This document shows, piece by piece, positions 8,818 through 17,254 of a stretch of 42,165 nucleotides of DNA (within the stretch, counting starts at the first letter, position 1; each line of letters begins with the position of its first letter). Source of the DNA: Verrucomicrobiaceae bacterium (GTDB lineage Bacteria > Verrucomicrobiota > Verrucomicrobiia > Verrucomicrobiales > Akkermansiaceae). The notes under the pieces are model-generated. The model was not told the DNA's origin. It ran no database searches and saw only the letters and a program-made list of their open reading frames with translations. Location: positions 1 to 42,165 of the forward strand of contig JAIXPW010000165.1 of assembly GCA_027485995.1 (NCBI GenBank), read 5' to 3'. Both the position numbers and the translations under genes were made by a program.

Positions 8818-9975
8818 ATGAGTTCCTCTTTCTTGATCACCGGCCTGAGAATGCCCGCCGCGCTGGACTGGGTTCGGCGGCTTGGGCGTTGCGGACATCG
8901 TGTGGCGGGGGCCGATTCCCTGGAATGGCCCATGGGCCGGACTTCGAAACATCTTTCCCGCTACGTGACGCTGCCTTCGCCGCGAGTGGATTCCAAGGCC
9001 TACGCGCTCGCGGTCCGAACCGCAGCGGAGGACTTCGGCGCGGAGTGGATCCTTCCCAACAGTGAGGAAATCTTCTACCTTGCTCGGCATCGAGGGATCT
9101 TCAATGGCAAGGCCCGACTCTTGGCGGGACCGCTGGAGATCTTGGAACTGCTTCATCACAAGGGACGATTCGCCAGCTTCACCAGGACCCTCGCCGACTC
9201 TCCCATCCAGGCCCCTGAGACCCATGAGTTTGCAAGCCGGGCGGATCTGGAAGCCTTCGCCGATGAACACTCAGGGCACTCGTTGGACGGCTGGGTTCTG
9301 AAGGCCGCCTTTTCAAGGTTCTCCTCCCAGGTCCATATCGAACCTCCGCGCGAGGTGGTCGGGCATCTGGATCCGACCGTTCAAAATCCCTGGCTGGCCC
9401 AGCGTTTCGAGGCGGGCCTTCCGGTCTGCTCTTACAGCCTCGCAGTCCAGGGCAGGATCACCGCCCATGCCGCCTACATCCCGAAACACACCTTCCGTGG
9501 AGGAACCGGTTTCTTCTTCGAGCCGGTCGAGCGCGCCGACCTGCTGGCCTTTGCGGAGTCCGTGGTCCAGCGACTGAACTTCACCGGGCAGATCTCGTTC
9601 GACTTCATCGACGGCAGTGAGCGGGTTTCGGTCATCGAGTGCAATCCCCGCGCGACCAGCGGGCTGTTCCTGTTGGACTCACGTGATCCGCTGCCCTATC
9701 TAACAGGCATTGGCATACCTGACGGCTGGCTGATGAATCCCTGGCCGCGCATGGTTCTGGCTGGCATGCTTCTGGCACCAGGCCGACTGGGCAGGATCAG
9801 GGATTTCCTCCGTGCGACCAGTGTGCACTTCGACCCCGATGACCGCCTGGGCTTGTCGGCGCGCGTGCGGCAGTTGCGTGAGTTGGCCAGGCGTTCCCAA
9901 GCACTCGGCAACCACTACGACCTCATGGCCTCCGCGAGGGCGGACTGCGAGTGGAATGGTGAACCGATGGAGTGA
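8818..9975 (+). CDS. ATP-grasp domain protein
   Basis: The 385-residue soluble protein starts MSSSFLITGLRMPAALDWVRRL. This Rossmann-like pre-ATP-grasp entry is followed by SRYVTLPSPR, as in carbamoyl-phosphate-synthase-type carboxylate-amine ligases. The ATP-grasp core runs from about residue 110 to 290. The metal-binding region ISFDFIDGSERVSVIECNPRATSG near 259-282 carries the Glu and Asn that coordinate Mg-ATP. Family members activate a carboxylate as acyl-phosphate and join it to an amine or thiol. The acceptor cannot be named here, as no biosynthetic partners are adjacent. It is divergent from the exported hydrolase by 85 bp. Confidence 0.78.
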   Translation: MSSSFLITGLRMPAALDWVRRLGRCGHRVAGADSLEWPMGRTSKHLSRYVTLPSPRVDSKAYALAVRTAAEDFGAEWILPNSEEIFYLARHRGIFNGKARLLAGPLEILELLHHKGRFASFTRTLADSPIQAPETHEFASRADLEAFADEHSGHSLDGWVLKAAFSRFSSQVHIEPPREVVGHLDPTVQNPWLAQRFEAGLPVCSYSLAVQGRITAHAAYIPKHTFRGGTGFFFEPVERADLLAFAESVVQRLNFTGQISFDFIDGSERVSVIECNPRATSGLFLLDSRDPLPYLTGIGIPDGWLMNPWPRMVLAGMLLAPGRLGRIRDFLRATSVHFDPDDRLGLSARVRQLRELARRSQALGNHYDLMASARADCEWNGEPME

Positions 9976-10025
9976 CTTGAGGGTCGGTCGTATCATGGAT
10001 GACTCCATCCGCCAGGCGGGATGGT

Positions 10026-10757
10026 TCAGCGTTTCCCTAACAGCCGGCGGCGGATGAGGCCGAACAGGCGGCCGTCAATCGAGTAGTCCCAGACCTCGGA
10101 GAGGATCAGCAACAGCCTTCCGACACTCGAGTGGTTGGATGCCTCCACACGCCGGAGTTGTGTGATCTTCTGGTCAACCGAATGGGTGCAGTTGGCATGA
10201 TGAAGAACGAGGTTTCGGGGCGGGGGAAAGCACTGTGATCGCGCGTAGTAGCGGGTCGGAAGCAGGCCCCATCTGACATTGAAATCCGCGGGATCGAGGA
10301 TGCTGTTGATCGCGGTCTGGTCGTTTCTCGTCTCGCTGCTTTCGCAGAGCTTCAGGGCCCTGGCGAGAAGCTCCCGGACATAGGGCGTGTTGCGGGCGAC
10401 GTAGAAGCCGGTGTTCACTTCATGCCAATCGGACCTGGCGCTCTCCCGCTGGAAGGCGATGTCGAGTCCCGGACGATTGATCTCGGCCGCGAGGTCGCCC
10501 ATCGACAGGGACGGATAAAGGAGGATGTCGATGTCGCTGAGGACGAACAAGGACCCTTCCTGGGACTGATCGAGATGCTCCAAGGCCCACCGGAGCTTGG
10601 CGGTCACGCCATCCTGCCATTCGTTCGACAGGTAGGTGCCGCTGCCGGTGGTTTGAAGATGCTTTTCAAGGACCGTTGCATCCTGCGGCAGGTTCTTCAG
10701 GAAGAACTCCCGATAGAGCCGCTCGTGCGAGGGAGTGATCACGGTGAGGATGTTCAT
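10026..10757 (-). CDS. Putative nucleotide-diphospho-sugar transferase
   Basis: This 243-residue cytosolic protein has the layout of GT-A type glycosyltransferases of the PF03407 kind. A DxD-like metal site SDIDILLYPS lies near residues 75-84, followed by NTGFYVARNTPYVRELL near 115-131 and the NDQTAINSIL element near 144-153. The C-terminal half has no hallmark I can name. Its ATG overlaps the stop of the upstream FkbM methyltransferase gene by 4 bp, so the two are co-translated. They probably modify the same glycan, for example a surface polysaccharide. Donor sugar and acceptor are unknown. The last codons contain CTG-TTA-G, a reverse CTAACAG heptamer. Confidence 0.7.
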   Translation of the reverse strand: MNILTVITPSHERLYREFFLKNLPQDATVLEKHLQTTGSGTYLSNEWQDGVTAKLRWALEHLDQSQEGSLFVLSDIDILLYPSLSMGDLAAEINRPGLDIAFQRESARSDWHEVNTGFYVARNTPYVRELLARALKLCESSETRNDQTAINSILDPADFNVRWGLLPTRYYARSQCFPPPRNLVLHHANCTHSVDQKITQLRRVEASNHSSVGRLLLILSEVWDYSIDGRLFGLIRRRLLGKR

Positions 10758-11536
10758 GCCACCACCTTTCTCGATTCGAGCGCCGCCAGCTTGCGGGCGA
10801 ACTTCGGCAGTCTTGTCCGGTTCACTGCCAGGAAATCCGATCCGAGATCATACAACTCGTAGTGTCCGGCAAGATGATGAATGGAGGCCGCCCTCTCATG
10901 GATGGGAAGATGTTTGTGCTCGAACAGGATCACGGATGGCTGATGGCGGCTTAGATCCAGTTGGGACAGCACCTTGTAATCGTAGCCTTCGGTGTCGATG
11001 TGAAGCAGGTCGAGTTTCACGATCCCATGCTTCACGAACAGGTCCCCGAGGGTGATGCCCTTTACCTCCTGCGAAACAATGTGCGGCTCCAGGATTCCAT
11101 CGAGGTGCTTCAGGATATGCTGGCGGTCGAAGGAGCCTAGCTGGTCATACCATTCCGGCAGATCCGGCAACTGCTGCCTCGCGCTTTCGTCCACCCAGTG
11201 GAAATGCGCGCTGCTGCCATCATTGATCGCGGCATTCTCATATCTGAATCTTGAGTCGGGCGGGTGGCTGTGGATCAATCGCTCGAAGAGATAGGGCACC
11301 GGTTCGACAAACAGCGCCTTCCATCCTTTCCTTTCCAAGAGAAGATTGTGGATCGGGTCGTCGGTCCGACCATCATTCGATCCGATCTGCACGACCTGGG
11401 CGTCTGGCTCCGGCAGCAGGACGGGCAGCCAGTTCCTCGGATCGACAAGCCAGGTCCCCTTGAGTCGCGAACTCAGCCAGACCGATGCCGGTCCGAGGAC
11501 CGGGATCCGCTTGAGTCGAGTTTTCAATCCTGCCAT
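10754..11536 (-). CDS. FkbM-family methyltransferase
   Basis: This 260-residue protein carries the FkbM signatures: VVQIGSNDGRTDDP (SAM-binding motif I) near residues 48-61, WKALFVEPVPYLFERL near 72-87, and KLDLLHIDTEGYDYKVL near 170-186, where the IDTEGYD stretch is diagnostic. The family O-methylates sugars and polyketides; in bacteria it is usually found among polysaccharide genes. It is coupled by ATGA overlap to the glycosyltransferase downstream. It starts 22 bp after the end of the OpgG-like gene on the same strand, so the three genes may be one transcript. Confidence 0.85.
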   Translation of the reverse strand: MAGLKTRLKRIPVLGPASVWLSSRLKGTWLVDPRNWLPVLLPEPDAQVVQIGSNDGRTDDPIHNLLLERKGWKALFVEPVPYLFERLIHSHPPDSRFRYENAAINDGSSAHFHWVDESARQQLPDLPEWYDQLGSFDRQHILKHLDGILEPHIVSQEVKGITLGDLFVKHGIVKLDLLHIDTEGYDYKVLSQLDLSRHQPSVILFEHKHLPIHERAASIHHLAGHYELYDLGSDFLAVNRTRLPKFARKLAALESRKVVA

Positions 11537-11558
11537 CTCGTTTGGGGAGTTGTGGGAA

Positions 11559-13154
11559 TCAATGGCTGCGCTTCCAGAGATAGACCCAGCGCTCCGAAAC
11601 GACCTTGCCGGTCTCGTCCTGAAGCTCGCAGGTCATGTCGATGTCGTTGACGGCCTTGGTCGGATCGAGCACGAAGAAGGCCCGCAGCACCTGTGGCATG
11701 TGGAGGTCCGGGCTGCGACCGAGACCGGCCGGGAGATCATCCACGTTCGGCATGCTCATGTCGGAAAGACCGACGTGGAGGAGCTTCACGGCGGGGTTGT
11801 TGACGGTGACGACGGGCTTGAGTTTGGTGATGTCATCCCACTTCGGATCACCGACCTTCTTCTCGGGTTGAAGGGGCTTCGCGAAATCGATTGCCATCAG
11901 CACCTCGTCCGGCTTCTGGACCGGATTTCCGGACCGCGTGGCCCGCACGGTGAAGAGTCCGGACGGCTTGGGATCGCGCATCCAGCGGAGGCGATAGTGA
12001 AAGCGGAAGGGCTTGCCGACCACGAGGCTCGGTTGGGGTTCCCAGACGAGGATGACGTTGTCGTTGGTCTCATCGGTGGTGGGCATCTCGATGAGATGAA
12101 GCTTGCCGAGATCGAAGCCTTCGACGGGCTCGACCTTCACGCTCGGCCGGTTGTGATAGGCGGCCTCGACATCCTGATACGAGGAGAACGAGCGATCACG
12201 TTGCAACAGCGCCCAGGAGCGGGGCTTTTCCATCGTGAAGACGCAGTGACGGAACTGGTCCTTCGTGTGCTCCAGCGGCCGGTAGTGGAGATTCCCTGAT
12301 CCAAGCTCCATCAGGAATCCGTCGCTGTCGTGCACTTCCGGGCGGAAGTCATAAGGCTTGGGATGGGTGCCCTCGCCGAACCAGTACATTGAGGAAAACG
12401 GTGCCAGTCCGAGTTGTTGGACCGGCCGTCGGAGCGTGATCTCCGCCTCGATGTCCATCACGGTCTCCTCACCTGGTGTGACGGTGAACTGATAGGCTCC
12501 AGCCACGCTTTCTCCATTGAGCAGGGCGGAGGCCTTCAGTGACTTCGCGTCCTTCGTCGGTTTTTCAAGATGGAACTCGGTGAAGTCGGGAAACTCCTCC
12601 GGCACTCCCGGCAGGCCACTGTTGATCGAGAGTCCGCGGGCGGAGAGACCATAGGGCGAGTTCGCCGGGATCGCGCGGAAATAACTGGCACCGAGGAAAA
12701 CCAGGAACTCGTCCATGTATTTCTCCGAGTTGAGATGCGTCCGTGCCCGCCAACCGGCGTAGCCCGGCGGAGGAGGCGTGCCTTTGGGAACGACCTGCTT
12801 GCCGTAGTCGAAGAGTTTCTGGTCAAAGGCCAGCGGCTTGGTGAGGCCATCGGCCACTTCGGAAACCGAGACGGTCTTCTTGGCGGTCCAACCGGGATGG
12901 AAAAAGTCGATCGAGAAGGGCGATTGGTTCCACCACAGACCGGATTCCATCTTGAATCGGATGTCACGATGCTGGTCGTAGGTCAGGTTTGCCCAGTAGC
13001 TGGCGAGGTCGTTCTTTTCCGGCGCATAGGGCTTCGCGGCCAGGGCGCGGGCTTTCTGCCGGAGGAGGTCGAAGGAAAATGGGGTGGCGTCTGCCATCGC
13101 GATTGGACTGGCCAGCAGCGCGGCAGAGAGGAGGGTGTTTCGGAAACGGGTCAT
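11559..13154 (-). CDS. opgG: Glucan biosynthesis protein OpgG/MdoG family
   Basis: This 531-residue exported protein begins MTRFRNTLLSAALLASPIAMA, a signal peptide with an AMA cleavage site. It then follows the family pattern: FSFDLLRQKARALAAKPY, the LTYDQHRDIRF segment and FHPGWTAKKTV. The strongly conserved centre is FLVFLGASYFRAIPANSPYGLSARGLSIN-like, near residues 150-180, and the C-terminal beta-domain includes WMRDPKPSGLFTVRATRSG. OpgG acts in the periplasm on osmoregulated periplasmic glucans, usually with the membrane glucosyltransferase OpgH. No opgH lies in this window, so the partner must be elsewhere or missing. The related OpgD cannot be excluded from sequence alone. Confidence 0.87.
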   Translation of the reverse strand: MTRFRNTLLSAALLASPIAMADATPFSFDLLRQKARALAAKPYAPEKNDLASYWANLTYDQHRDIRFKMESGLWWNQSPFSIDFFHPGWTAKKTVSVSEVADGLTKPLAFDQKLFDYGKQVVPKGTPPPPGYAGWRARTHLNSEKYMDEFLVFLGASYFRAIPANSPYGLSARGLSINSGLPGVPEEFPDFTEFHLEKPTKDAKSLKASALLNGESVAGAYQFTVTPGEETVMDIEAEITLRRPVQQLGLAPFSSMYWFGEGTHPKPYDFRPEVHDSDGFLMELGSGNLHYRPLEHTKDQFRHCVFTMEKPRSWALLQRDRSFSSYQDVEAAYHNRPSVKVEPVEGFDLGKLHLIEMPTTDETNDNVILVWEPQPSLVVGKPFRFHYRLRWMRDPKPSGLFTVRATRSGNPVQKPDEVLMAIDFAKPLQPEKKVGDPKWDDITKLKPVVTVNNPAVKLLHVGLSDMSMPNVDDLPAGLGRSPDLHMPQVLRAFFVLDPTKAVNDIDMTCELQDETGKVVSERWVYLWKRSH

Positions 13155-13262
13155 GAGCCGAGGAGGGGGCTGGAGATTCAGAGGAAAATGATGCCCGGAG
13201 TCTTGGCAGTTCGGATCGACAATGCAAGAAATGGGCGTCGTGTGAACATCCGATCCATTTGC

Positions 13263-13562
13263 ATGAAGCTCGATACCTACCTTTGCCCCGGCTGTGGCGA
13301 CGAAGTCCCGATCGGCCCGCGCGGCTGCCCGAAATGCAGCAGGCCACCGAAGGCGAAGAAAAAGGCGGCCCGGAAATCATGGCAGCAGGACGAGACCTAC
13401 GACGCACTCGACCTCCCGGACGAGGATTTCGACTACGATGAATTTGTTGCCCGTGAGTTCGGCAAGGTGCCCCACCGCCGGATCGGCATCGCCTGGTACT
13501 GGTGGGTGACGGCGCTGGTGCTCCTGGTGCTGATGATTGTCGGAAAGCTGATGCTTTTCTGA
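13263..13562 (+). CDS. Small zinc-ribbon protein with C-terminal membrane helix
   Basis: The ATG at 13263 gives a 99-residue protein. Residues 1-26 hold a zinc ribbon with two Cys pairs, YLCPGCGDE and RGCPKCSRP. A basic Lys/Arg patch and an acidic DLPDEDFDYDEF stretch follow. The protein ends with one hydrophobic helix (WYWWVTALVLLVLMIVGKLMLF). It would be anchored by its tail with the ribbon in the cytosol. The frame is open far upstream through the antisense of opgG, but only the part from 13263 looks like protein. Function unknown; it is divergent from opgG with about 110 bp between them. Confidence 0.68.
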   Translation: MKLDTYLCPGCGDEVPIGPRGCPKCSRPPKAKKKAARKSWQQDETYDALDLPDEDFDYDEFVAREFGKVPHRRIGIAWYWWVTALVLLVLMIVGKLMLF

Positions 13563-13614
13563 GCGCCGCTTCGGTCCTTGTGGACTCCGGCGAAGTCTGG
13601 AAACTTCCGGGTCA

Positions 13615-14394
13615 ATGAAGGTCGGTCTGCTTTTTCTCGTCACGCTCTTGTCCCTCCAATCCTTAAAGGCCGAAGAGGAAACCGCTCACCATCGTGAGGT
13701 CTATGCGGCGATCAATGCCCAGGAGAAGTCCCTGAAACCGTTCAAGGCGACCTACAAGGAGAACGAACTCACCTTCGTTTTGAAGGGCTGGAAGGACGGC
13801 GACGAACTTAAGAAGATTCTGGTGACCGTCCCCGGCGAGGATGGCGATGGCCGCGAGGAATACTATCTCGAGAATGGCAAACCGCTCTTTGTCTTCAGTC
13901 ATTACAGGACCGCAGGACCGAAGGAGGGAAAAGCGCCGCAGCGAGTCGAGAACCGCTTTTACTTCAAGGACGGCAAGCTCTTCAAATGGTTGAGCAGCGA
14001 ACGAAAGGAAGTCGCACCGAAGGATCCGGACTTCGCCTCCGAGGCGACGCGGCTGACCTCCAACTTTGACCACTTTGTGGCAGCCTTCAAAGGCAACGAC
14101 GCCGCGCCTGACAAACCTGCAGCGGCGGAGGCGAAGGCCGCGACGGGCACCTTCACCGGAATTGAGCAGGGCGACTACGCCCACTGGCTCATGAAGACCC
14201 AGGCGGGGGAGGAGCTTTCCTATTTCATCCTCAAGGGTGATGAGTCGGTCGCCAAGGTGCTCGCAAAGCCAAAGGCCTTCATCGGCAGGAAGTGTCGCGT
14301 GAAGTTGAAGACCTCGATGGAGGACCTTCCTGAAGCGGGAGGAAAGGTCGAGATCGAGCAGGTCCTGGGAGTCGAGTGGCTGGAGGACAAGTGA
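13615..14394 (+). CDS. Exported protein of unknown function
   Basis: This 259-residue protein starts MKVGLLFLVTLLSLQSLKAEEE, a Sec signal peptide. The mature part is Lys/Glu-rich. An N-terminal beta-rich half contains LTFVLKGWKDGDELKKILV, REEYYLENGKPLFVFSHY and NRFYFKDGKLFKWLSS. An Ala-rich linker lies near residues 160-180, and a C-terminal small beta-domain runs from GTFTGIEQGDYAHWLMK to the end, reminiscent of an OB-like or SH3-like barrel. I do not recognise either half as a named family. It lies 52 bp after the zinc-ribbon gene and 25 bp before the LURP-like gene on the same strand. Confidence 0.7.
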   Translation: MKVGLLFLVTLLSLQSLKAEEETAHHREVYAAINAQEKSLKPFKATYKENELTFVLKGWKDGDELKKILVTVPGEDGDGREEYYLENGKPLFVFSHYRTAGPKEGKAPQRVENRFYFKDGKLFKWLSSERKEVAPKDPDFASEATRLTSNFDHFVAAFKGNDAAPDKPAAAEAKAATGTFTGIEQGDYAHWLMKTQAGEELSYFILKGDESVAKVLAKPKAFIGRKCRVKLKTSMEDLPEAGGKVEIEQVLGVEWLEDK

Positions 14395-14419
14395 GCTTCC
14401 TCTTCGAATCGAACACAGC

Positions 14420-14908
14420 TTGAGATTGGTCCTCAAACAGGAGTTCTGGAGTCTGGGCGATGATTTCGTCATCCAGGATGACCAGGGAAACGAGTGCTAT
14501 CACGTGGATGGCCGGGCGTTCAGCTTCGGCGACAAGCTCAGCATCCATGACGCGCGCGGCATCGAGGTCGCGAGCATCGAGCAGCGGGTTTTCAGTTGGG
14601 GAGCGAAGTACGAGATTCATCGTCCTGGGCACGCCGTGACCCTGGTCAGCAAGGAGCATTTCACCTTCTTTTCCTGCAAGTTCGAGATCGATGGTCCCGG
14701 CCGGGAAGACTATGAAGCCAGTGGGGATTTCCTGGATCACGAGTATGAGATCAGTGGCGCATCCGGGCTCGTGGCGAAGGTTTCCAAGCAATGGTTCGGC
14801 TGGTCGGACACCTATGGAATCGACCTGTCGGATGATCTCGATCCGGTGTTGATGCTTGCGATTGTCGTGGTGATCGACCTCGTCTGCCATGCGGACAAGA
14901 ACGGCTGA
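14420..14908 (+). CDS. LURP-one-related (tubby-like barrel) protein
   Basis: The 162-residue protein matches the pattern of the LURP-one-related family (PF04525). It has an opening LVLKQEFWSLGDDFVIQDDQGN, repeated beta-hairpins with paired phrases such as FSFGDKLSIHDARG and FSWGAKYEIHRPGH, and a C-terminal hydrophobic helix DPVLMLAIVVVIDLV that forms the core of a tubby-like barrel. Function is unknown in bacteria; phospholipid or membrane association is suggested for scramblase and tubby relatives. The family pattern begins at residue 1, but the only start codon there is TTG at 14420. No ATG or GTG fits, and no good ribosome binding site is visible. Confidence 0.75.
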   Translation: MRLVLKQEFWSLGDDFVIQDDQGNECYHVDGRAFSFGDKLSIHDARGIEVASIEQRVFSWGAKYEIHRPGHAVTLVSKEHFTFFSCKFEIDGPGREDYEASGDFLDHEYEISGASGLVAKVSKQWFGWSDTYGIDLSDDLDPVLMLAIVVVIDLVCHADKNG

Positions 14909-14961
14909 TCCATCCCCATCGTAACTTAGAAGCTGTCTGAGAAATTCGAATGGATTGTTTC

Positions 14962-15078
14962 AACCACAGATGAACAGGATGGACACAGATCAGAAGATCA
15001 AATGAGCCTGCGTGAATGGGTCCATTCTGACGGAAGACATTGTTCATTCATCCGCGTTTATCCTGTTCATCTGTGGTT
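14962..15078. repeat. REP/MITE-like inverted repeat between converging genes
   Basis: A perfect 19-bp inverted repeat (14962-14980 and 15060-15078) contains the phrase CCACAGATGAACAGGAT and its complement, separated by 79 bp. Between them lies further low-complexity wording such as GGACACAGAT. Sequences of the CCACAGATGAACACAGAT type recur between genes in many PVC genomes. The block fills the 233-bp gap between the ends of the LURP-like gene and rarA, where it could also act as a bidirectional transcription stop. It contains no gene. Confidence 0.65.
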
Positions 15079-15141
15079 CATTTTCTGAGTTCCCGATTGA
15101 TTCCTCAGTTTAAGTCAGCCTCTTCGACAGATGGTCCGGTC

Positions 15142-16482
15142 TCACTTCTGCCGGGTCTGCCGCCAGTGCTCCATTCGTTCCCGGATGCGCTTTTCCAGAC
15201 CCTCATCACTAGGCTCGTAGTAGGTCCGGCCTTCTGGAAGATAGGCCTGTGGGACGTAGGCACCCTCGTAGTCGTGGGAATAAAGGTAGCGGAGGGCCTC
15301 CTCGGTTTCTCCGGAGCCTGCGGCGAGTTTCTTGCGGGTTCTGGTGCGGAGATGGGGCGGCACGGCCAGGGTGCGACCCTTTTCAACATCGGCCATGGCC
15401 AAGCCAAGAGCCGCATAGGCGCGGTTCGATTTTGGCGCAGTGGCGAGATAAACCGTCGCGTGGGCGAGGGGAATCCGGCCCTCCGGCATGCCGACGAATT
15501 CAAGCGCGTGATGGGCATCCATCGCCACCCGCAGTGCTCCGGAGTCGGCCAGGCCGATGTCTTCGCTGGCGGAAATGACGAGCCTGCGTGCGATGAAGCG
15601 CGGGTCCTCGCCCGCATGCAGCATCTTGGCCAGCCAGTAGAGCGCGGCATCGGGATCGGAGCCGCGGATCGACTTGATGAAGGCGGAGGCGGTGTCGTAG
15701 TGCGCGTCGCCGTCGGCATCATAGACGATCGCCTTTTTCTGGATCGACTCCTCGGCCACTTCCAGCGTCACCCGCACGATGCCATCGTCGTCAGGCGGAG
15801 TGGTGAGGGCGGCGAGTTCAAGCGCTGTTAGAGCCTTGCGAACATCGCCGTCGGACTTTTCCGAAAGGTGTCGCAGGGCTTCCGGTGTGGCCTCGATGTT
15901 CTTTCCGCCGAGTCCCTGTTCGGAATCGGACATCGCGCGCTGCAGCACGGAGATGATATCATCGAGCGACACCGCTTCGAGCTGGAAGACCTGCGATCGC
16001 GAGACCAGCGGTGAGTTGACGTAGAAGTAGGGATTGTGCGTCGTGGCCCCGATGAAGCGGACGGTGCCTCGCTCAATGTGCGGCAGGAGCACGTCCTGCT
16101 GGGATTTGTTGAAACGGTGGATCTCGTCGATGAACAGGATCGTCGTCTCACCGCGAAGGTCGCGCCAGGTGCGGGCTTGATCAATCTTGGCGCGGATCTC
16201 GGCGACGTTGGATTCGACGCCATTCAGCGCCTCGAAGCGCGATCCGGTGCTGCGGGCGATGACGTGGGCGAGCGTGGTTTTTCCCGTGCCCGGAGGTCCA
16301 TAGAAGATCAGCGAGGTGAAGCGGTCCGATTCGATGGCGCGGCGCAACAATTTCCCGGGAGCCAGGATGTGCTGTTGGCCGGCGATCTCCTCCAGCGTGT
16401 GGGGGCGCATGCGCGAGGCCAACGGCTCGCCCGGATTCGGTTTCGAGGCGCTGGCGGCGGGAGTGGTGAAAAGGTCGGACAC
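15142..16482 (-). CDS. rarA: Replication-associated recombination AAA+ ATPase RarA/MgsA
   Basis: This 446-residue protein carries PLASRMRPHTLEEIAGQQHIL at the N-terminus, Walker A GPPGTGKTT at residues 62-70 and Walker B ILFIDEIHRFNKSQQD near 115-130. The sensor region is FIGATTHNPYFYVNSPL, and the C-terminal tetramerisation domain has ASEDIGLADSGAL and the terminal YLPEGRTYYEPSDEG. RarA acts at stalled replication forks in the cytosol and is related to clamp-loader and RuvB ATPases. It is followed on the same strand by an unrelated exported protein starting upstream of it. One reverse CTAACAG heptamer lies in it as codons CTA-ACA-G on the coding strand. Confidence 0.95.
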   Translation of the reverse strand: MSDLFTTPAASASKPNPGEPLASRMRPHTLEEIAGQQHILAPGKLLRRAIESDRFTSLIFYGPPGTGKTTLAHVIARSTGSRFEALNGVESNVAEIRAKIDQARTWRDLRGETTILFIDEIHRFNKSQQDVLLPHIERGTVRFIGATTHNPYFYVNSPLVSRSQVFQLEAVSLDDIISVLQRAMSDSEQGLGGKNIEATPEALRHLSEKSDGDVRKALTALELAALTTPPDDDGIVRVTLEVAEESIQKKAIVYDADGDAHYDTASAFIKSIRGSDPDAALYWLAKMLHAGEDPRFIARRLVISASEDIGLADSGALRVAMDAHHALEFVGMPEGRIPLAHATVYLATAPKSNRAYAALGLAMADVEKGRTLAVPPHLRTRTRKKLAAGSGETEEALRYLYSHDYEGAYVPQAYLPEGRTYYEPSDEGLEKRIRERMEHWRQTRQK

Positions 16483-16485
16483 GGT

Positions 16486-17190
16486 TCAGGGAATCGCGAA
16501 AAACACCCCGGTGCCGGCCTTGGTGCTGATCTTTTGATTGCGGGCGTAAGAGGCCCCGGCAGCGGCGCGGAGGTCGGCGGTGGATTGCCCCTTGGCCCAG
16601 AGGGGCAGGGTGTCGCGCAGCAGGAAACCGCCGGGATACATGAACTGGGTGGTGAGCAGGACAGGACGCGCGCCAAGGTCGAGGAGGCGCTTGTGGAAAT
16701 AGGCGGAACTTTGACAGCAAAGCACGATGGCATCGACCGGTTTGACGGCTTTCTTGCCGAGGGGTTCGATCTGCCGATCCATCAGGACATTGTGACCGAT
16801 GTAGGCGCAGAGGTCGTGGTTCCCGGAAACCAGGGCGGTCTCGAAGGCTGTCAGGCAGGCCCCGATTTCGCTGCCGCGCCAACCTTCAATGGTGAGTTCT
16901 ACGGCTCCAGCGGTGTCGGTGAAGATGCAGCGTGCGAGGATCCGGGTGTCGGTCGGAACTTCCTTTTTGAGCAGCTTCCAGGACTTGCTTGCCTTCAGGC
17001 AGGTGGGAAGGCCCTCGGTGCAGCCCCAGTAGAGGTTGTCCTCCGGCTTGTTGCCATCGCCGATCTTGGCGGGCACCGGAATGATTCCCTGGCTGGCGTT
17101 GTCGCAAAGGGCCACGAAGACCGCGACCTTTTTCGGGGACGCCTTCGCGCAACCGAGGAAAAGGGCAAGAATCAGGAGGCAGCGGGTCAC
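16486..17190 (-). CDS. Exported protein with His and Cys blocks, possible caspase-like fold
   Basis: I place the start at the GTG at 17188-17190, giving MTRCLLILALFLGCAKAS, a signal peptide with a lipobox-like LFLGC. The frame also offers an ATG at 17241, only 13 bp from the divergent carbonic anhydrase start, which would leave no room for promoters. The protein is about 234 residues. Two hydrophobic strands end in possible catalytic residues: LCAYIGHNVLMD (His) and, about 25 residues on, DAIVLCCQSSAYF (Cys). This order, His block then Cys block, resembles clan CD peptidases. That is inference from pattern only. Stop and rarA start lie 3 bp apart, so the two genes are probably co-transcribed. 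Confidence 0.55.
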   Translation of the reverse strand: MTRCLLILALFLGCAKASPKKVAVFVALCDNASQGIIPVPAKIGDGNKPEDNLYWGCTEGLPTCLKASKSWKLLKKEVPTDTRILARCIFTDTAGAVELTIEGWRGSEIGACLTAFETALVSGNHDLCAYIGHNVLMDRQIEPLGKKAVKPVDAIVLCCQSSAYFHKRLLDLGARPVLLTTQFMYPGGFLLRDTLPLWAKGQSTADLRAAAGASYARNQKISTKAGTGVFFAIP

Positions 17191-17254
17191 CCGGAAAACT
17201 TGTACCTTGCCCTGCCTCGGTGGAATCCTGAAATAAAGCATTCAGCCGCAGCAG

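Noticed and set aside
12570..13562. Plus-strand frame of 330 codons ending with the zinc-ribbon protein
   Set aside because: Only the last 99 codons look like protein. The rest is antisense to opgG, so the start was set at 13263.
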